64,000 bases of DNA from CAZPRY01 sp964589175 (lineage in GTDB: Bacteria; Fidelibacterota; UBA2242): contig CAZPRY010000007.1 of assembly GCA_964589175.1 (NCBI GenBank), forward strand, positions 1 through 64,000. The letters run 5' to 3'. Below, one piece after another: positions 16,656 to 25,701 of the stretch. Every line of letters begins with the position of its first letter. Within the stretch, counting starts at the first letter, position 1. Both the position numbers and the translations under genes were made by a program. Below the pieces are notes generated by a model. That model ran no database searches, was not told the DNA's origin, and saw nothing but the letters and a program-made list of their open reading frames with translations.

Positions 16656-16898
16656 ATGTTGGATGTCTATCAAATTAATTTCAAGAAAAATAACGAAGCC
16701 AAACGCAGATACATAGAAGTCGACACGCTGGAAGAGGTTTTTGAAAAATCCGTAGCCATTCTCGAAGAAGAAGGCTTTAACCGTGAAGAACTCGGCCAAC
16801 AGGACTCTATTTTTATAAAAGCCATGCATACCCGCAAACGGTACCGCATCAATCAGGATTGCAGCGCGCTGGTGGCGCAGGAACAGCAAATCTCGTAA
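16656..16898 (+). CDS. Small uncharacterised protein
   Basis: 80 residues with a strong AAGGAGGATTAA ribosome-binding site, 46 bases after the symporter stop and so possibly co-transcribed. The sequence is charged and soluble (DVYQINFKKNNEAKRRYIEV, EVFEKSVAILEEEGFNREEL), with no membrane segment, cysteine cluster or known motif. I do not recognise the family. The clear translation signal and codon use similar to neighbours support it as real. Confidence 0.6.
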   Translation: MLDVYQINFKKNNEAKRRYIEVDTLEEVFEKSVAILEEEGFNREELGQQDSIFIKAMHTRKRYRINQDCSALVAQEQQIS

Positions 16899-16941
16899 AA
16901 CTTCTTTAATTCAAAAACCCACTCCGCAATCCCCGATTGGA

Positions 16942-18081
16942 TTAGCGGATGCGTATATATTGCCTGGTCTCGGAAATAGAACCGACACAGCCCATAACCG
17001 GGTTGCCGTTCTGATCGCGTAAATTACTTTTTTGCGGGTCTTTCAACGCTAAGTCGGAATAGTAATAGCGCCCGTAATTCGGGTCCATTACGCTGACGGT
17101 AATTCGATACAAACCGGGAAACAGGCCGAAGAGCGGCTCGATTCCAATGGGATTTCCGCCGTTCTGCCGGGTCAGGGCTTCGATCGGAAAAGAGGGATGC
17201 GTATAGATAATCTGGATCGAATCGGGCAACAGAATCTGCTCCATCATCACGTAATAGGTTGAAGTCATTGGGTCGGAAATCCAGCGAATATCATTCGATT
17301 CATTGAAGTTAAAATAGAGCGTATCGCCATTCCTGGCGTAGAGAGAATCGAGAAAAACCGCCGGCGGCAGCGGGACCGTACGCCCGGTAACGACCAGGTC
17401 GTACTTCTCCGAAATCACCTTGAATTCGTACTCGCAACCGCACTCCAGAGAGAAGCCCGCTATGGAATTGGGGCGGTAAGCACCATAATAGACGTTCTCG
17501 GATTCCAGCTCTTCTTCATCGTTCTCATCGTTAAAGCGCGCACCCGTGCGGTAGATCAGGAAAGAATCGGCTTTAGCCGTCCAATGAAACTGAAACTCCT
17601 GCCCGCTGGGGATGTGCGTTATAAATACCTGCGCCGTGCTGTCGTGAATCAAGGGCAGCGTCTCATCATATTCGTCAATGTGCGGCTCGCCCTGATCCGG
17701 GCGCCCGTTGCCCTCGCCTTTATCACGGACGGGGAACCCACCGTCCCGGCCCTCGATACCGTCTTCACCCAGGTCGTCGTTGAGGGCTTCGCCGCTATCC
17801 CATTTGCCATTGTTGTTATCGTCGCTGAACGACATCCAGTCGCCATCATCATCCCGGCCGTTGTAAACAACCGTATCGTCGACGCCAATCGTCCGATCGA
17901 TCCGCACGATCGAATTCATCGGGTTCCCCGGACAGAAGATAGCCTCGATGCGCAATTCGGTTTGGAATTCCGCAAATTCATCGGAAAACTCGGAAATGTC
18001 CAGTTCTTTTTCACAGGAAACTCCCGAAAATAGTGCGATGAGAACGGCCCACAAACCTGTATATCCGATTCGTCTGTTCAT
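16942..18081 (-). CDS. DUF4249-like outer-membrane lipoprotein, partner of the TonB receptor
   Basis: 379 residues. I chose the ATG at 18081 because AGAGG lies seven bases upstream and the frame then opens with a lipoprotein signal (MNRRIGYTGLWAVLIALFSGVSC). Earlier Met codons at 18087 and 18099 are possible. The mature protein resembles the DUF4249 lipoproteins that accompany TonB-dependent receptors in FCB bacteria. It contains an unusual Asp/Asn/Gly-rich insertion at roughly residues 70-135 (DDDGDWMSFSDDNNNGKWD, GEDGIEGRDGGF), similar to calcium-binding dockerin or thrombospondin type-3 loops. Gene order, 14 bases after the receptor stop, implies a functional pair. Confidence 0.65.
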   Translation of the reverse strand: MNRRIGYTGLWAVLIALFSGVSCEKELDISEFSDEFAEFQTELRIEAIFCPGNPMNSIVRIDRTIGVDDTVVYNGRDDDGDWMSFSDDNNNGKWDSGEALNDDLGEDGIEGRDGGFPVRDKGEGNGRPDQGEPHIDEYDETLPLIHDSTAQVFITHIPSGQEFQFHWTAKADSFLIYRTGARFNDENDEEELESENVYYGAYRPNSIAGFSLECGCEYEFKVISEKYDLVVTGRTVPLPPAVFLDSLYARNGDTLYFNFNESNDIRWISDPMTSTYYVMMEQILLPDSIQIIYTHPSFPIEALTRQNGGNPIGIEPLFGLFPGLYRITVSVMDPNYGRYYYSDLALKDPQKSNLRDQNGNPVMGCVGSISETRQYIRIR

Positions 18082-18095
18082 GTTCATGCCTCTTT

Positions 18096-20474
18096 TCATA
18101 ACTCGAATTCCAGTCCGAAAGTCGGGATGATCGGGAACATCCCGATTGCCGTTACTTTTGAGGGAGATTTGGAATGATCCCAATTGTACAGCAGTACATT
18201 GAATTGATTGGTGAAATTGATCACCTGCGCCTTCAGACGCCCCTTGATCCCGAAGGGCGAGATATCGCGCGTCCAGCCGATATCACCGCGAATGTAGGTC
18301 GGCAGAGTCGCAGAATTTTTAGCTCCATTGATATTGTCCAGTTGCTCGTAGGGATTCAGCAGACTGCCGAAATTGCTCTGCGTATAGACTTTCCCGATGA
18401 CCGGGGTGTACGGCTGTCCGCTGGCAAGCGACCAGGTCAGACTGAGCTGGTTCTTACGGCCGAGCCGGTAATTCAGAACCAGGTTGATACTTTGCGGCCG
18501 GTAATATTTCGGCACGAAAGCTTCACCGGCGTCCTCGTCGATCCGGCCGTCGCTGTTGTAGTCAATGCGGCGCTCGGTGTAGGAATAGGAATATCCCAGC
18601 CAGCCGCTCAGTTTCCCGCTGGTTCTTTTGAGCAGCAGTTCAATCCCCCAGGCATGTCCCTCCCCGGAGATAAAATCGTCATCCGGATCCGCCGGATTGT
18701 TGTTGGGATTTAAATCGAGGAGGTTGGCATAGGGTTTATAATAAGTCTCCACGGAAGCCGTGAAGTTTTCCCCGAGCCACCGCTCGATTCCGAGAATATA
18801 GTGCTGGTTGTGGATCGCCCCCAGGTTTTGAGGGATCGGTTCCCAGAAATCGACAATCCGCAGAATCTCATCGTTATCGTTCGTCGTAAACAGAAATTGG
18901 TAGTAATCTCCCCAACTGCCTTTGATCGAACAATCCTCCGTCAGTCGATATTTGAAGCCGAAACGCGGTTCGGCATAGAGCCGTTTATGCAGTTCATATT
19001 TGGAAATCCGCAGGCCGAACTGCAGCGAAAACAGGGCGCCGGTATTCCATTTATCCTGCAGGTAGAAGGCGCTGACGCGGGGACTCTGTTTATTGTCCAG
19101 ATAGGTCACATCATCGAGTTTTTGTTTGAAGGTGATGGAAAGGGTTTTCAGGTCCATGCCCAGCGTGAGCGTATGCGCCGGTGAAACGTACCAGGAAAGT
19201 TTTTCTTTCAAGGTCCAATCGGAGACTTCGTTATTGACCAGAATCTGGTTAGAAGTAGTGCCGGCGACGCTGTCGGTCTGACTGATCTGCAGATTGACAT
19301 CGAAAACATATTGGGTCCGGGCGATACTCGTTTCCGAGAAGAAACGGGCGTTGGGGACATAGCGCCATTGCAGGCTTGAAGTGTTGTTGCCCCAGTTCCA
19401 GTCGAAATCGATCTCGTTGGTCAGGCCCGCATCCAGTTTAAATGCCAGGCGATCCGTTCCGTTGTAGGTCATGAATGTCAGCCGGTTATTTTTATCCAGG
19501 TCGGAAATCACCTTGAGTTGCGTATCCCAGAAATAGTATTTCCAGTTCTGGTCCTCCTGCTTGGCCCAGTAGTACAGTTTGGCCAGCTGATCGAAATAGG
19601 TCCGCCGGGTCGACAGAATCCAGGATCCTTTATAAAACGGTCCCTCGGCCATAATTTTGCTGCTGAGTGCGCTGATTTCGCCCTTTACGCCGCTCAGGTC
19701 CCAGTATTTCGCCAGCGGCGTATTGCGCGTGAGGCGGCCGCCTTTGGAGTTTCCCTCTTTGGATGTAATCTGCAACACCGAGGAGACCCGCCCGCCGAAC
19801 TCGGCCGGATAGCCGCCGGCCAGAAATTCCGCGTCGGAAATCGCGTCGGCATTGAAAGTCGAGAACACGCCGCCGATATGATACGGATTATAAATCTCAG
19901 TGCCATCCAGCAGGATCAGGTTTTCATCGGGACTGCCGCCGCGCACAATCAGGGCGGACGAGAAATCGTTCTGGGCGCTCACGCCCGGCAGCAACTGCAG
20001 CGAGCGGAAAACATCCGCCTCGATAAACGCCGGTGCGGATTTGATCTCGCGGAAAGAGAGATTGGTGCGGCTGATTTCGACTTTCTCTTCGAAACGCGTG
20101 CGCTCCGCGGTTACCGTCACGGCTTCGGTCTCGATGGCCTTGACCGCCAGATCGAAGTCCACCCGCTGTTCCTCACCCACTCTGACGACCACGCGCTTCC
20201 GCTGGTTCTCGTAGCCCAGCATCATAGCCTTGACAAAATACTCACCCGGTGGAACCCTCGCGATCACGTAATAGCCGTAGACATCCGCTGCCGCGCCGGT
20301 ATCGGTTTGTTCCAGAACAATATTGGCATACATGACCGGTTCGCCGGTAGCGGCATCCCGTAAATAACCGGAAATTCGTCCGCTGCTCTGAGCGCTTCCG
20401 GGGAGCGGAATGATGAACAGGATCAACAGGATTGAAAGATAAAAAAGCGGTCGCAGAATAAGGGTTCGATGCAT
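18096..20474 (-). CDS. TonB-dependent receptor with N-terminal carboxypeptidase-D-like domain
   Basis: 792 residues. After a signal peptide (about 1-30, ending GSAQS) comes a CarboxypepD_reg-like beta sandwich (GRISGYLRDAATGEPVMYAN through about 110), then a plug domain with the ALIVRGGSPDENLILLDGT and NPYHIGGVFSTFN motifs, and a 22-strand barrel to the C-terminal EFEL. This architecture is shared with SusC-like and other FCB importers but is shorter than SusC proteins. Ligand unknown. It is upstream of the DUF4249-like lipoprotein, together forming a TonB-lipoprotein pair. No TonB/ExbBD genes are in the window. Confidence 0.9.
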   Translation of the reverse strand: MHRTLILRPLFYLSILLILFIIPLPGSAQSSGRISGYLRDAATGEPVMYANIVLEQTDTGAAADVYGYYVIARVPPGEYFVKAMMLGYENQRKRVVVRVGEEQRVDFDLAVKAIETEAVTVTAERTRFEEKVEISRTNLSFREIKSAPAFIEADVFRSLQLLPGVSAQNDFSSALIVRGGSPDENLILLDGTEIYNPYHIGGVFSTFNADAISDAEFLAGGYPAEFGGRVSSVLQITSKEGNSKGGRLTRNTPLAKYWDLSGVKGEISALSSKIMAEGPFYKGSWILSTRRTYFDQLAKLYYWAKQEDQNWKYYFWDTQLKVISDLDKNNRLTFMTYNGTDRLAFKLDAGLTNEIDFDWNWGNNTSSLQWRYVPNARFFSETSIARTQYVFDVNLQISQTDSVAGTTSNQILVNNEVSDWTLKEKLSWYVSPAHTLTLGMDLKTLSITFKQKLDDVTYLDNKQSPRVSAFYLQDKWNTGALFSLQFGLRISKYELHKRLYAEPRFGFKYRLTEDCSIKGSWGDYYQFLFTTNDNDEILRIVDFWEPIPQNLGAIHNQHYILGIERWLGENFTASVETYYKPYANLLDLNPNNNPADPDDDFISGEGHAWGIELLLKRTSGKLSGWLGYSYSYTERRIDYNSDGRIDEDAGEAFVPKYYRPQSINLVLNYRLGRKNQLSLTWSLASGQPYTPVIGKVYTQSNFGSLLNPYEQLDNINGAKNSATLPTYIRGDIGWTRDISPFGIKGRLKAQVINFTNQFNVLLYNWDHSKSPSKVTAIGMFPIIPTFGLEFEL

Positions 20475-20694
20475 CGTTTATTTTCCTATGGCTAATCCCT
20501 GCCGTTATTGCCGGTTTCTGAATCAGTCCTCGAACAATCGATCCGCGCGGAAGAATCGTTGTCTGTTATAACGCAAAGCGAGTACTTTGTTTCCGCATTT
20601 CCTGACGCGATGGGATTTCATACTTCTCTTGGACACAATCCCGGAGCAAATGATGACAGCCCGTTCAATTATTTTTCGACGGCTCCGGCTCGAA

Positions 20695-23600
20695 TCAATT
20701 GCCGTCTGAGCGGATAAACTGTTGCAGCTTTCGCTCTAACTCCGCAAGATATTCGCCATCGACGATCCGTTTCACCAGGCTGCCGGTGCGAATAAAGTAG
20801 AGCGCATGCCGGCTGACTTTCAGACGCGACCATTTCTCCAGGATGAAGGCGTAGAGTCCCAGCTGGGCATCATACTTGTGCAGCAGGTCTTCGTCCCTCT
20901 CCGCACCGACACGATCACTTTTAAAATCGACAATCACATAGCTGTCATCCGAATTATGCAGGAGCAGATCGATTTTGCCTTCTATGATAACGTCCGAATA
21001 GAGGCCGACCACCTCGATCTCGCGGTCGATCCTGCGGCTTCGCGCAAGCAGCTCGCGTAACGGATTACCGGCCTCTGACAGCGTAGCTATCCACGGCTCG
21101 ATTTCCCGCCGGATTTGCTCCTCTTCGGCTGCATCGAGGTAGTAAGGCGCAAGTAAACGACGGATGCTTTCCCGCAGTGCTTCCGGATGCTCGAAATCCC
21201 ACCAACTGAAAGCCTTGTGAATCACGCTCCCGAGTTCGAGCGGCGTCAGGGCTCGCTTCCAGATTTTCCCGATCGGGATCGTGATTGGCCGTGGCGGAGA
21301 GAACTTTCCAGCCACCCATTCTGCAAATTCCGTGGCGGTGATTTTCTCATGACGCATACGGAATTCCGGCGCCCTGCCCAGCTCACGAATTTGATTGATC
21401 TGCAACCCGGTTAACTTTTGAGGAGATTTTTCTTCCCCGGCGTACAATTGCCGAAATTTTTCAAACAGCCCGGATTTCGTCATGATGGTTTTGGTGAATA
21501 GCTCCGGCCGGTCATGATCCAGAAATCCGTTGCAGTACGCCCACAGGCTGCCCTGTTTATCCTCCCGGCGCTTGCCGTCGTCAACCGCCGATAAAACCAG
21601 GTAAGAGGCCGCCCGCGTGGCCGCCACATAGAGCAGGCGTTTCTCTTCGGCATGTACGCGCCGGGAGTCCAGTCTCTTCAAATATTCAAACATAAACGCC
21701 TGCCGGCCGCCGAACGCGGAAGACAAGCGCAGCGCCAGGCCTTCCTTCGGATTTTCCAGCAGATTGCCGCTGCGTACATTGATCCGGGATGCCAGGCGCG
21801 GAATGAACACGATCGGAAAATCCAGCCCTTTGGCGGCATGAATCGTCATGATGGTCACGCTGTCATTCAGTTCCGAAACCAGATTGGCCTCGCCTTCGCG
21901 GGCCTCGAGCGAGCGATAGATCTGCACCCGGCGGATGAAATCGATTGGCGAGATATTTTCCGGAACCGACCACTCCAGCGCCAGGTCAACCAGTTTATTC
22001 AGATTAGCCTTCTGACGATGGCCGTCTGATAAGGAGGAGACAATCGCCAGATAGTCGGTCCGCTGTAAAATTGCATCGATCAGTTCACCGATGCTCAACG
22101 TCTGCAGTTCATCGGATAATCCGGTATAAATACGGTGGAAACGATCCAGGAGTTCCCGTTCGGACGGAGCCGGCGGCGCGCCCAGCCATTCGCCCCGGAA
22201 GTATTTCTTCAGGCCCTCCAGCAGGCGATCCTCTTCGGAGAGCTGGTACAGGGTGTAATCGCTCACGCCGAACATTGGCGAGCGCAACGCACCCACCAGG
22301 GCCGCCTCATCGTAAAAATTCAGCAGTACACGCAGGAAATTTATCACGTCTTGGATTTCACGTTTTTCATAGAAGCCCTGGCCTGAAAGCACATAGAAAG
22401 GGATGCCGGCTTTTTGAAATATCGATTCGAAAACGGGCTGATGCGTGCGGGACCGCAGTAAAACGACCATATCGTTCCAGGTGGCGGCGCGCGGCGCCTG
22501 GTCTTTGATTTTCACGATCGGCCGCCCGTGCAAGGCCGCCATGCGCATCGCCACCAGCGTCGCCTCGGCCTGCGGATCGGAAAGGGCCGCCGCATCTTTC
22601 GTCCCGTCTTCCGCCTCTTCGTCGTCTTTCACCAGCAGCAATTCCACCGCGGGAACGACTTCGCTACTCTTGAAATGCGGCTCGATAGGAATCGGATAGT
22701 TGACCTCGTATTCTTCGGCACTGGCTTCCTGCCCCAGAAGATAGTGGAACAGCTCATTGAAGAAAGCCATCAACGGCGCGGTGCTGCGAAAATTGCGGTT
22801 CAGGCGCAACGCTGCGGACGTTTTCTGCAAACGGTTGAAGATCTCGACCTCCGCTCCGCGAAAGCGATAAATCGACTGTTTCTCGTCACCGACAAAGAAG
22901 GTGATCAGCTGCGGATTCAACCGTTGCATATTTTGCAGAATGGCGTTCTGAATGGGATTGATATCCTGGAATTCATCGACCAGCAGATGCGTGTAGCGGC
23001 CGAGATAGTCGCGCATTGACGGATCGTCGCCGGACGTCAGGCGCAACGCCTCACGCTCCAGACCCGCGAAATCCATCTGGCTGTTGGCTTTGAGCAACGC
23101 GCGGTAGGAATCCATGAACTCACCGGCCAGCGTCAGAAACGGGATCAAAACGCGAATGTGATTTTTCTCGATGTCCTCATCATATGGCAGGATATCATCC
23201 TTGATCGTCTTCCAGCGCCGGTTCAGAAAATCGTGCACGGCCCGGGCGTGTTCGACCTGGTCGCCCCACTTTTTCGCATTTCCTTTAATGCTTCCACTGA
23301 AGGCTCTGGCGAGATTATTATCAAAACAGGCCGCCGGTATTTTCCCCGATTGAACCGCCTCCGCGGCGGCCCGAATCGTTCCGAAGGCCTGCCATAATTT
23401 GTCTTCGGGGTCAGGGCAACTCAATCTGTCGATTTCCCGCAGGCAGGCTTGCCCTTCCGTATCTTCAAAAATCTTTCGCAGCGTTTCGAGCGTGTGCTGC
23501 TCAAATTTTTCATGTGCCAGAGCCACTAGATCGGATTCCGGCTTCAATCCGACTTTTTCGATATAGCGAAAAACCTCGTTCTGCAGTTGCCAGGCTTGCT

Positions 23601-24090
23601 GGAAAAGTTCGGCAATCGCGCCGATTTCCAGGTATTCCAGCAGGCGGGCAAAGGCCGGGTCTTTCGATTCGAGTTTACGATGGATAAAACGATCCAGCGC
23701 ATCGCGGCGTAGGATGGATTCCTCAACCTCGTCGACAATCCTGAAAAGCGGGTCAATACCCGCCTGTTCGTAATTATCCTGGATCAGGCGGCTGCAGAAG
23801 CTGTGCACCGTCGAGATCGGCGCCGTGGCGAGCGTGTCGATCAGTTTTAATTTCTGCGGTTCGGAGAATTGCTCCGCCTTCACCAGTTCGGCCCGGATGC
23901 GCTCGCGCATCTCACCGGCCGCTTTCTCGGTAAAGGTGATCGCCACGATTTGCGGAATCACCGCCGCTGCACTGCCGACAATTTCCATGTAGCGGTCCAC
24001 CAGCACCCGCGTCTTGCCGGTGCCCGCCGAAGCGCATACAATTTGCGAACGCTGAATATCCTTTTGGGCGGTCAGGTAATCATTAGTCAT
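20695..24090 (-). CDS. addA: AddA-type helicase-nuclease (UvrD/PcrA superfamily, recombination)
   Basis: 1131 residues from the ATG at 24090; a TTG 12 codons upstream is a weaker choice. Helicase superfamily 1 motifs are complete: Walker A ASAGTGKT at 20-27, motif Ia IVAITFTEKAAGEMRERI, Walker B YTHLLVDEFQDINPIQ, motif III FFVGDEKQSIYRFRGAE, motif V VTIMTIHAAKGLDFPIVF and motif VI LLYVAATRAASYL. The C-terminus holds a PD-(D/E)XK nuclease (GKIDLLLHNSDD, IVDFKSDR). AddA with AddB processes double-strand breaks for RecA loading. The partner is at 25690-28857, separated by one unrelated gene of opposite orientation. Confidence 0.88.
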   Translation of the reverse strand: MTNDYLTAQKDIQRSQIVCASAGTGKTRVLVDRYMEIVGSAAAVIPQIVAITFTEKAAGEMRERIRAELVKAEQFSEPQKLKLIDTLATAPISTVHSFCSRLIQDNYEQAGIDPLFRIVDEVEESILRRDALDRFIHRKLESKDPAFARLLEYLEIGAIAELFQQAWQLQNEVFRYIEKVGLKPESDLVALAHEKFEQHTLETLRKIFEDTEGQACLREIDRLSCPDPEDKLWQAFGTIRAAAEAVQSGKIPAACFDNNLARAFSGSIKGNAKKWGDQVEHARAVHDFLNRRWKTIKDDILPYDEDIEKNHIRVLIPFLTLAGEFMDSYRALLKANSQMDFAGLEREALRLTSGDDPSMRDYLGRYTHLLVDEFQDINPIQNAILQNMQRLNPQLITFFVGDEKQSIYRFRGAEVEIFNRLQKTSAALRLNRNFRSTAPLMAFFNELFHYLLGQEASAEEYEVNYPIPIEPHFKSSEVVPAVELLLVKDDEEAEDGTKDAAALSDPQAEATLVAMRMAALHGRPIVKIKDQAPRAATWNDMVVLLRSRTHQPVFESIFQKAGIPFYVLSGQGFYEKREIQDVINFLRVLLNFYDEAALVGALRSPMFGVSDYTLYQLSEEDRLLEGLKKYFRGEWLGAPPAPSERELLDRFHRIYTGLSDELQTLSIGELIDAILQRTDYLAIVSSLSDGHRQKANLNKLVDLALEWSVPENISPIDFIRRVQIYRSLEAREGEANLVSELNDSVTIMTIHAAKGLDFPIVFIPRLASRINVRSGNLLENPKEGLALRLSSAFGGRQAFMFEYLKRLDSRRVHAEEKRLLYVAATRAASYLVLSAVDDGKRREDKQGSLWAYCNGFLDHDRPELFTKTIMTKSGLFEKFRQLYAGEEKSPQKLTGLQINQIRELGRAPEFRMRHEKITATEFAEWVAGKFSPPRPITIPIGKIWKRALTPLELGSVIHKAFSWWDFEHPEALRESIRRLLAPYYLDAAEEEQIRREIEPWIATLSEAGNPLRELLARSRRIDREIEVVGLYSDVIIEGKIDLLLHNSDDSYVIVDFKSDRVGAERDEDLLHKYDAQLGLYAFILEKWSRLKVSRHALYFIRTGSLVKRIVDGEYLAELERKLQQFIRSDGN

Positions 24091-24186
24091 GGAAATCCGG
24101 TATCTCTCTGTTTCGAATATAAGCAAACAACTTGAATTAACTATCCAAAATGTATAATATTAAACCCGAAAACAAATGGAGATAGT

Positions 24187-25701
24187 GTGCTGATATATCA
24201 ACCTTTTTCAAACGAGTGGATTACTTTTTCCGTGTTTCTGCTGATCATTCTGGGTTTCGTCGCCCTGAGCGAGATTATCCGCAAGCAGTTCCACGTTTCG
24301 GGTGAACATACCCGCCAGATGGTTCATGTCGGGGTGGGCTTGCTGGTTTTTCTCAGTCCGCTGATTTTCAGCGCCGGACTGCAGCCAGCCGTGCTGGCCT
24401 GCATCTTTATTGTCCTGAATGCCGTCGCCCTGCGCAAGGATCAGATGAAGGGCATGCACAGCACGGAACGCTTCTCACTCGGGACCGTTTTCTTTCCCGT
24501 CTCCTTCCTGCTGCTGATCCTGTTTTACTGGAAAAGCAATCCCAAAATCCTGATGATCGGAATCCTGATTATGACGCTTTCCGATCCGTTGGCGTCCATA
24601 GTTGGAACCGCCGCCAAAAGCAGCCGCACCTTTAACTTCTGGAAAGACAGCAAGAGCGTGGCCGGTTCGCTGACGGTTTTCTTCAGCGCCTTTTTCATCA
24701 CAACTGTGGTTTTTTCTTTGCTGTGTATTTTCGAGGGCAGCGCCCGGCCTGCGCTGGTAAGCCTGACAATCACCGGGATCACCGTTGGCATCGTGGCGAC
24801 CCTCAGCGAGGCCATCTCCTACGCCGGATCGGATAACCTCAGCCTGCCGCTCCTGAGCGCACTCATGCTCGACATCATGCTGAAAATTCCGTTCCCCGCC
24901 CAGGTGGCGGTGTTCGGCTGGGTGACCTTTTCCTTCTTGCTGGCCTATGTGGCCTTTCGCCTGAAAGCCCTTACCCCGGGCGGTGCTGCGGGCGCCATGC
25001 TGCTGGGATCGATCGTCTTCTCGATCGGCGGCATCTTCTGGGTGATTCCGATGGCGACTTTCTTCGTGCTCTCCTCAATCCTCTCCAAAATCGGTAAACT
25101 GCGCAAGACGCTCCTTAAAGGCATGGTGGAAAAGGGCAGCCAGCGGGATATCCTGCAGGTTTACGCCAACGGCGGTATCTCCCTGATCATGTCCATCCTG
25201 TATTTTTATACATCGCGCGATATTTATTTTTACATGTTCCTCGGTTCTCTGGCGGCCGCGACCGCCGACACCTGGGGCACCGAAATCGGGATTTTCGCCC
25301 GTCGCCAGCCGCGCCATATTCTGACCTTTTCAAGAGTCCCGGCGGGCACTTCGGGCGGCGTCACTATGCTCGGCACATCGGGCTTCTTTATGGGGGCCGG
25401 CATCCTGACCCTGAGTGGAATTATTCCGGCCAGGACCGACACAACGCTGGGAATCCTCTTCGTCATTATCGTCGCCAGCGGCATACTCGGCGCGCTCATC
25501 GACTCAATCATCGGCGCGACAGTCCAGGCGCAGTACCTGTGTCCGCATTGTGATAAAGTAACGGAAAAACTGCAGCACTGCGGCAGTTATCCGACGAAAC
25601 TGGTCCGGGGAATTCGCTGGATCGATAACGACGTCGTTAATCTGGCCTGCACCACGTCGGGCGCGTTACTCGTTTTATCGATGTACCACTTATTCCTGTA
25701 A
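24187..25701 (+). CDS. Polytopic fusion of VTE5-like (dolichol/phytol kinase) and DUF92 (VTE6-like) domains
   Basis: 504 residues, GTG start after GGAGATA. The N-terminal half (about 1-245) resembles the CTP-dependent dolichol/phytol kinase family, with HTRQMVHVGVGLL and LSDPLASIVGTAAKSSRTF motifs. The C-terminal half (about 250-504) is DUF92/TMEM19-like, with KALTPGGAAGAMLLGSIVF, ATADTWGTEIG and GTSGGVTMLGTSGFFMGAG. In plants and cyanobacteria, separate VTE5 and VTE6 proteins phosphorylate phytol to the mono- and then the diphosphate, so this protein may catalyse both steps on an isoprenoid alcohol; that is inference. A CPHCDK...LQHCG zinc-like motif is near the C-terminus. Its end overlaps the end of addB by 12 bases. 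Confidence 0.75.
   Translation: MLIYQPFSNEWITFSVFLLIILGFVALSEIIRKQFHVSGEHTRQMVHVGVGLLVFLSPLIFSAGLQPAVLACIFIVLNAVALRKDQMKGMHSTERFSLGTVFFPVSFLLLILFYWKSNPKILMIGILIMTLSDPLASIVGTAAKSSRTFNFWKDSKSVAGSLTVFFSAFFITTVVFSLLCIFEGSARPALVSLTITGITVGIVATLSEAISYAGSDNLSLPLLSALMLDIMLKIPFPAQVAVFGWVTFSFLLAYVAFRLKALTPGGAAGAMLLGSIVFSIGGIFWVIPMATFFVLSSILSKIGKLRKTLLKGMVEKGSQRDILQVYANGGISLIMSILYFYTSRDIYFYMFLGSLAAATADTWGTEIGIFARRQPRHILTFSRVPAGTSGGVTMLGTSGFFMGAGILTLSGIIPARTDTTLGILFVIIVASGILGALIDSIIGATVQAQYLCPHCDKVTEKLQHCGSYPTKLVRGIRWIDNDVVNLACTTSGALLVLSMYHLFL

Noticed and set aside
19518..20363. 281-codon plus-strand open frame
   Set aside because: It lies entirely antisense to the TonB-dependent receptor and shows no recognisable domain.
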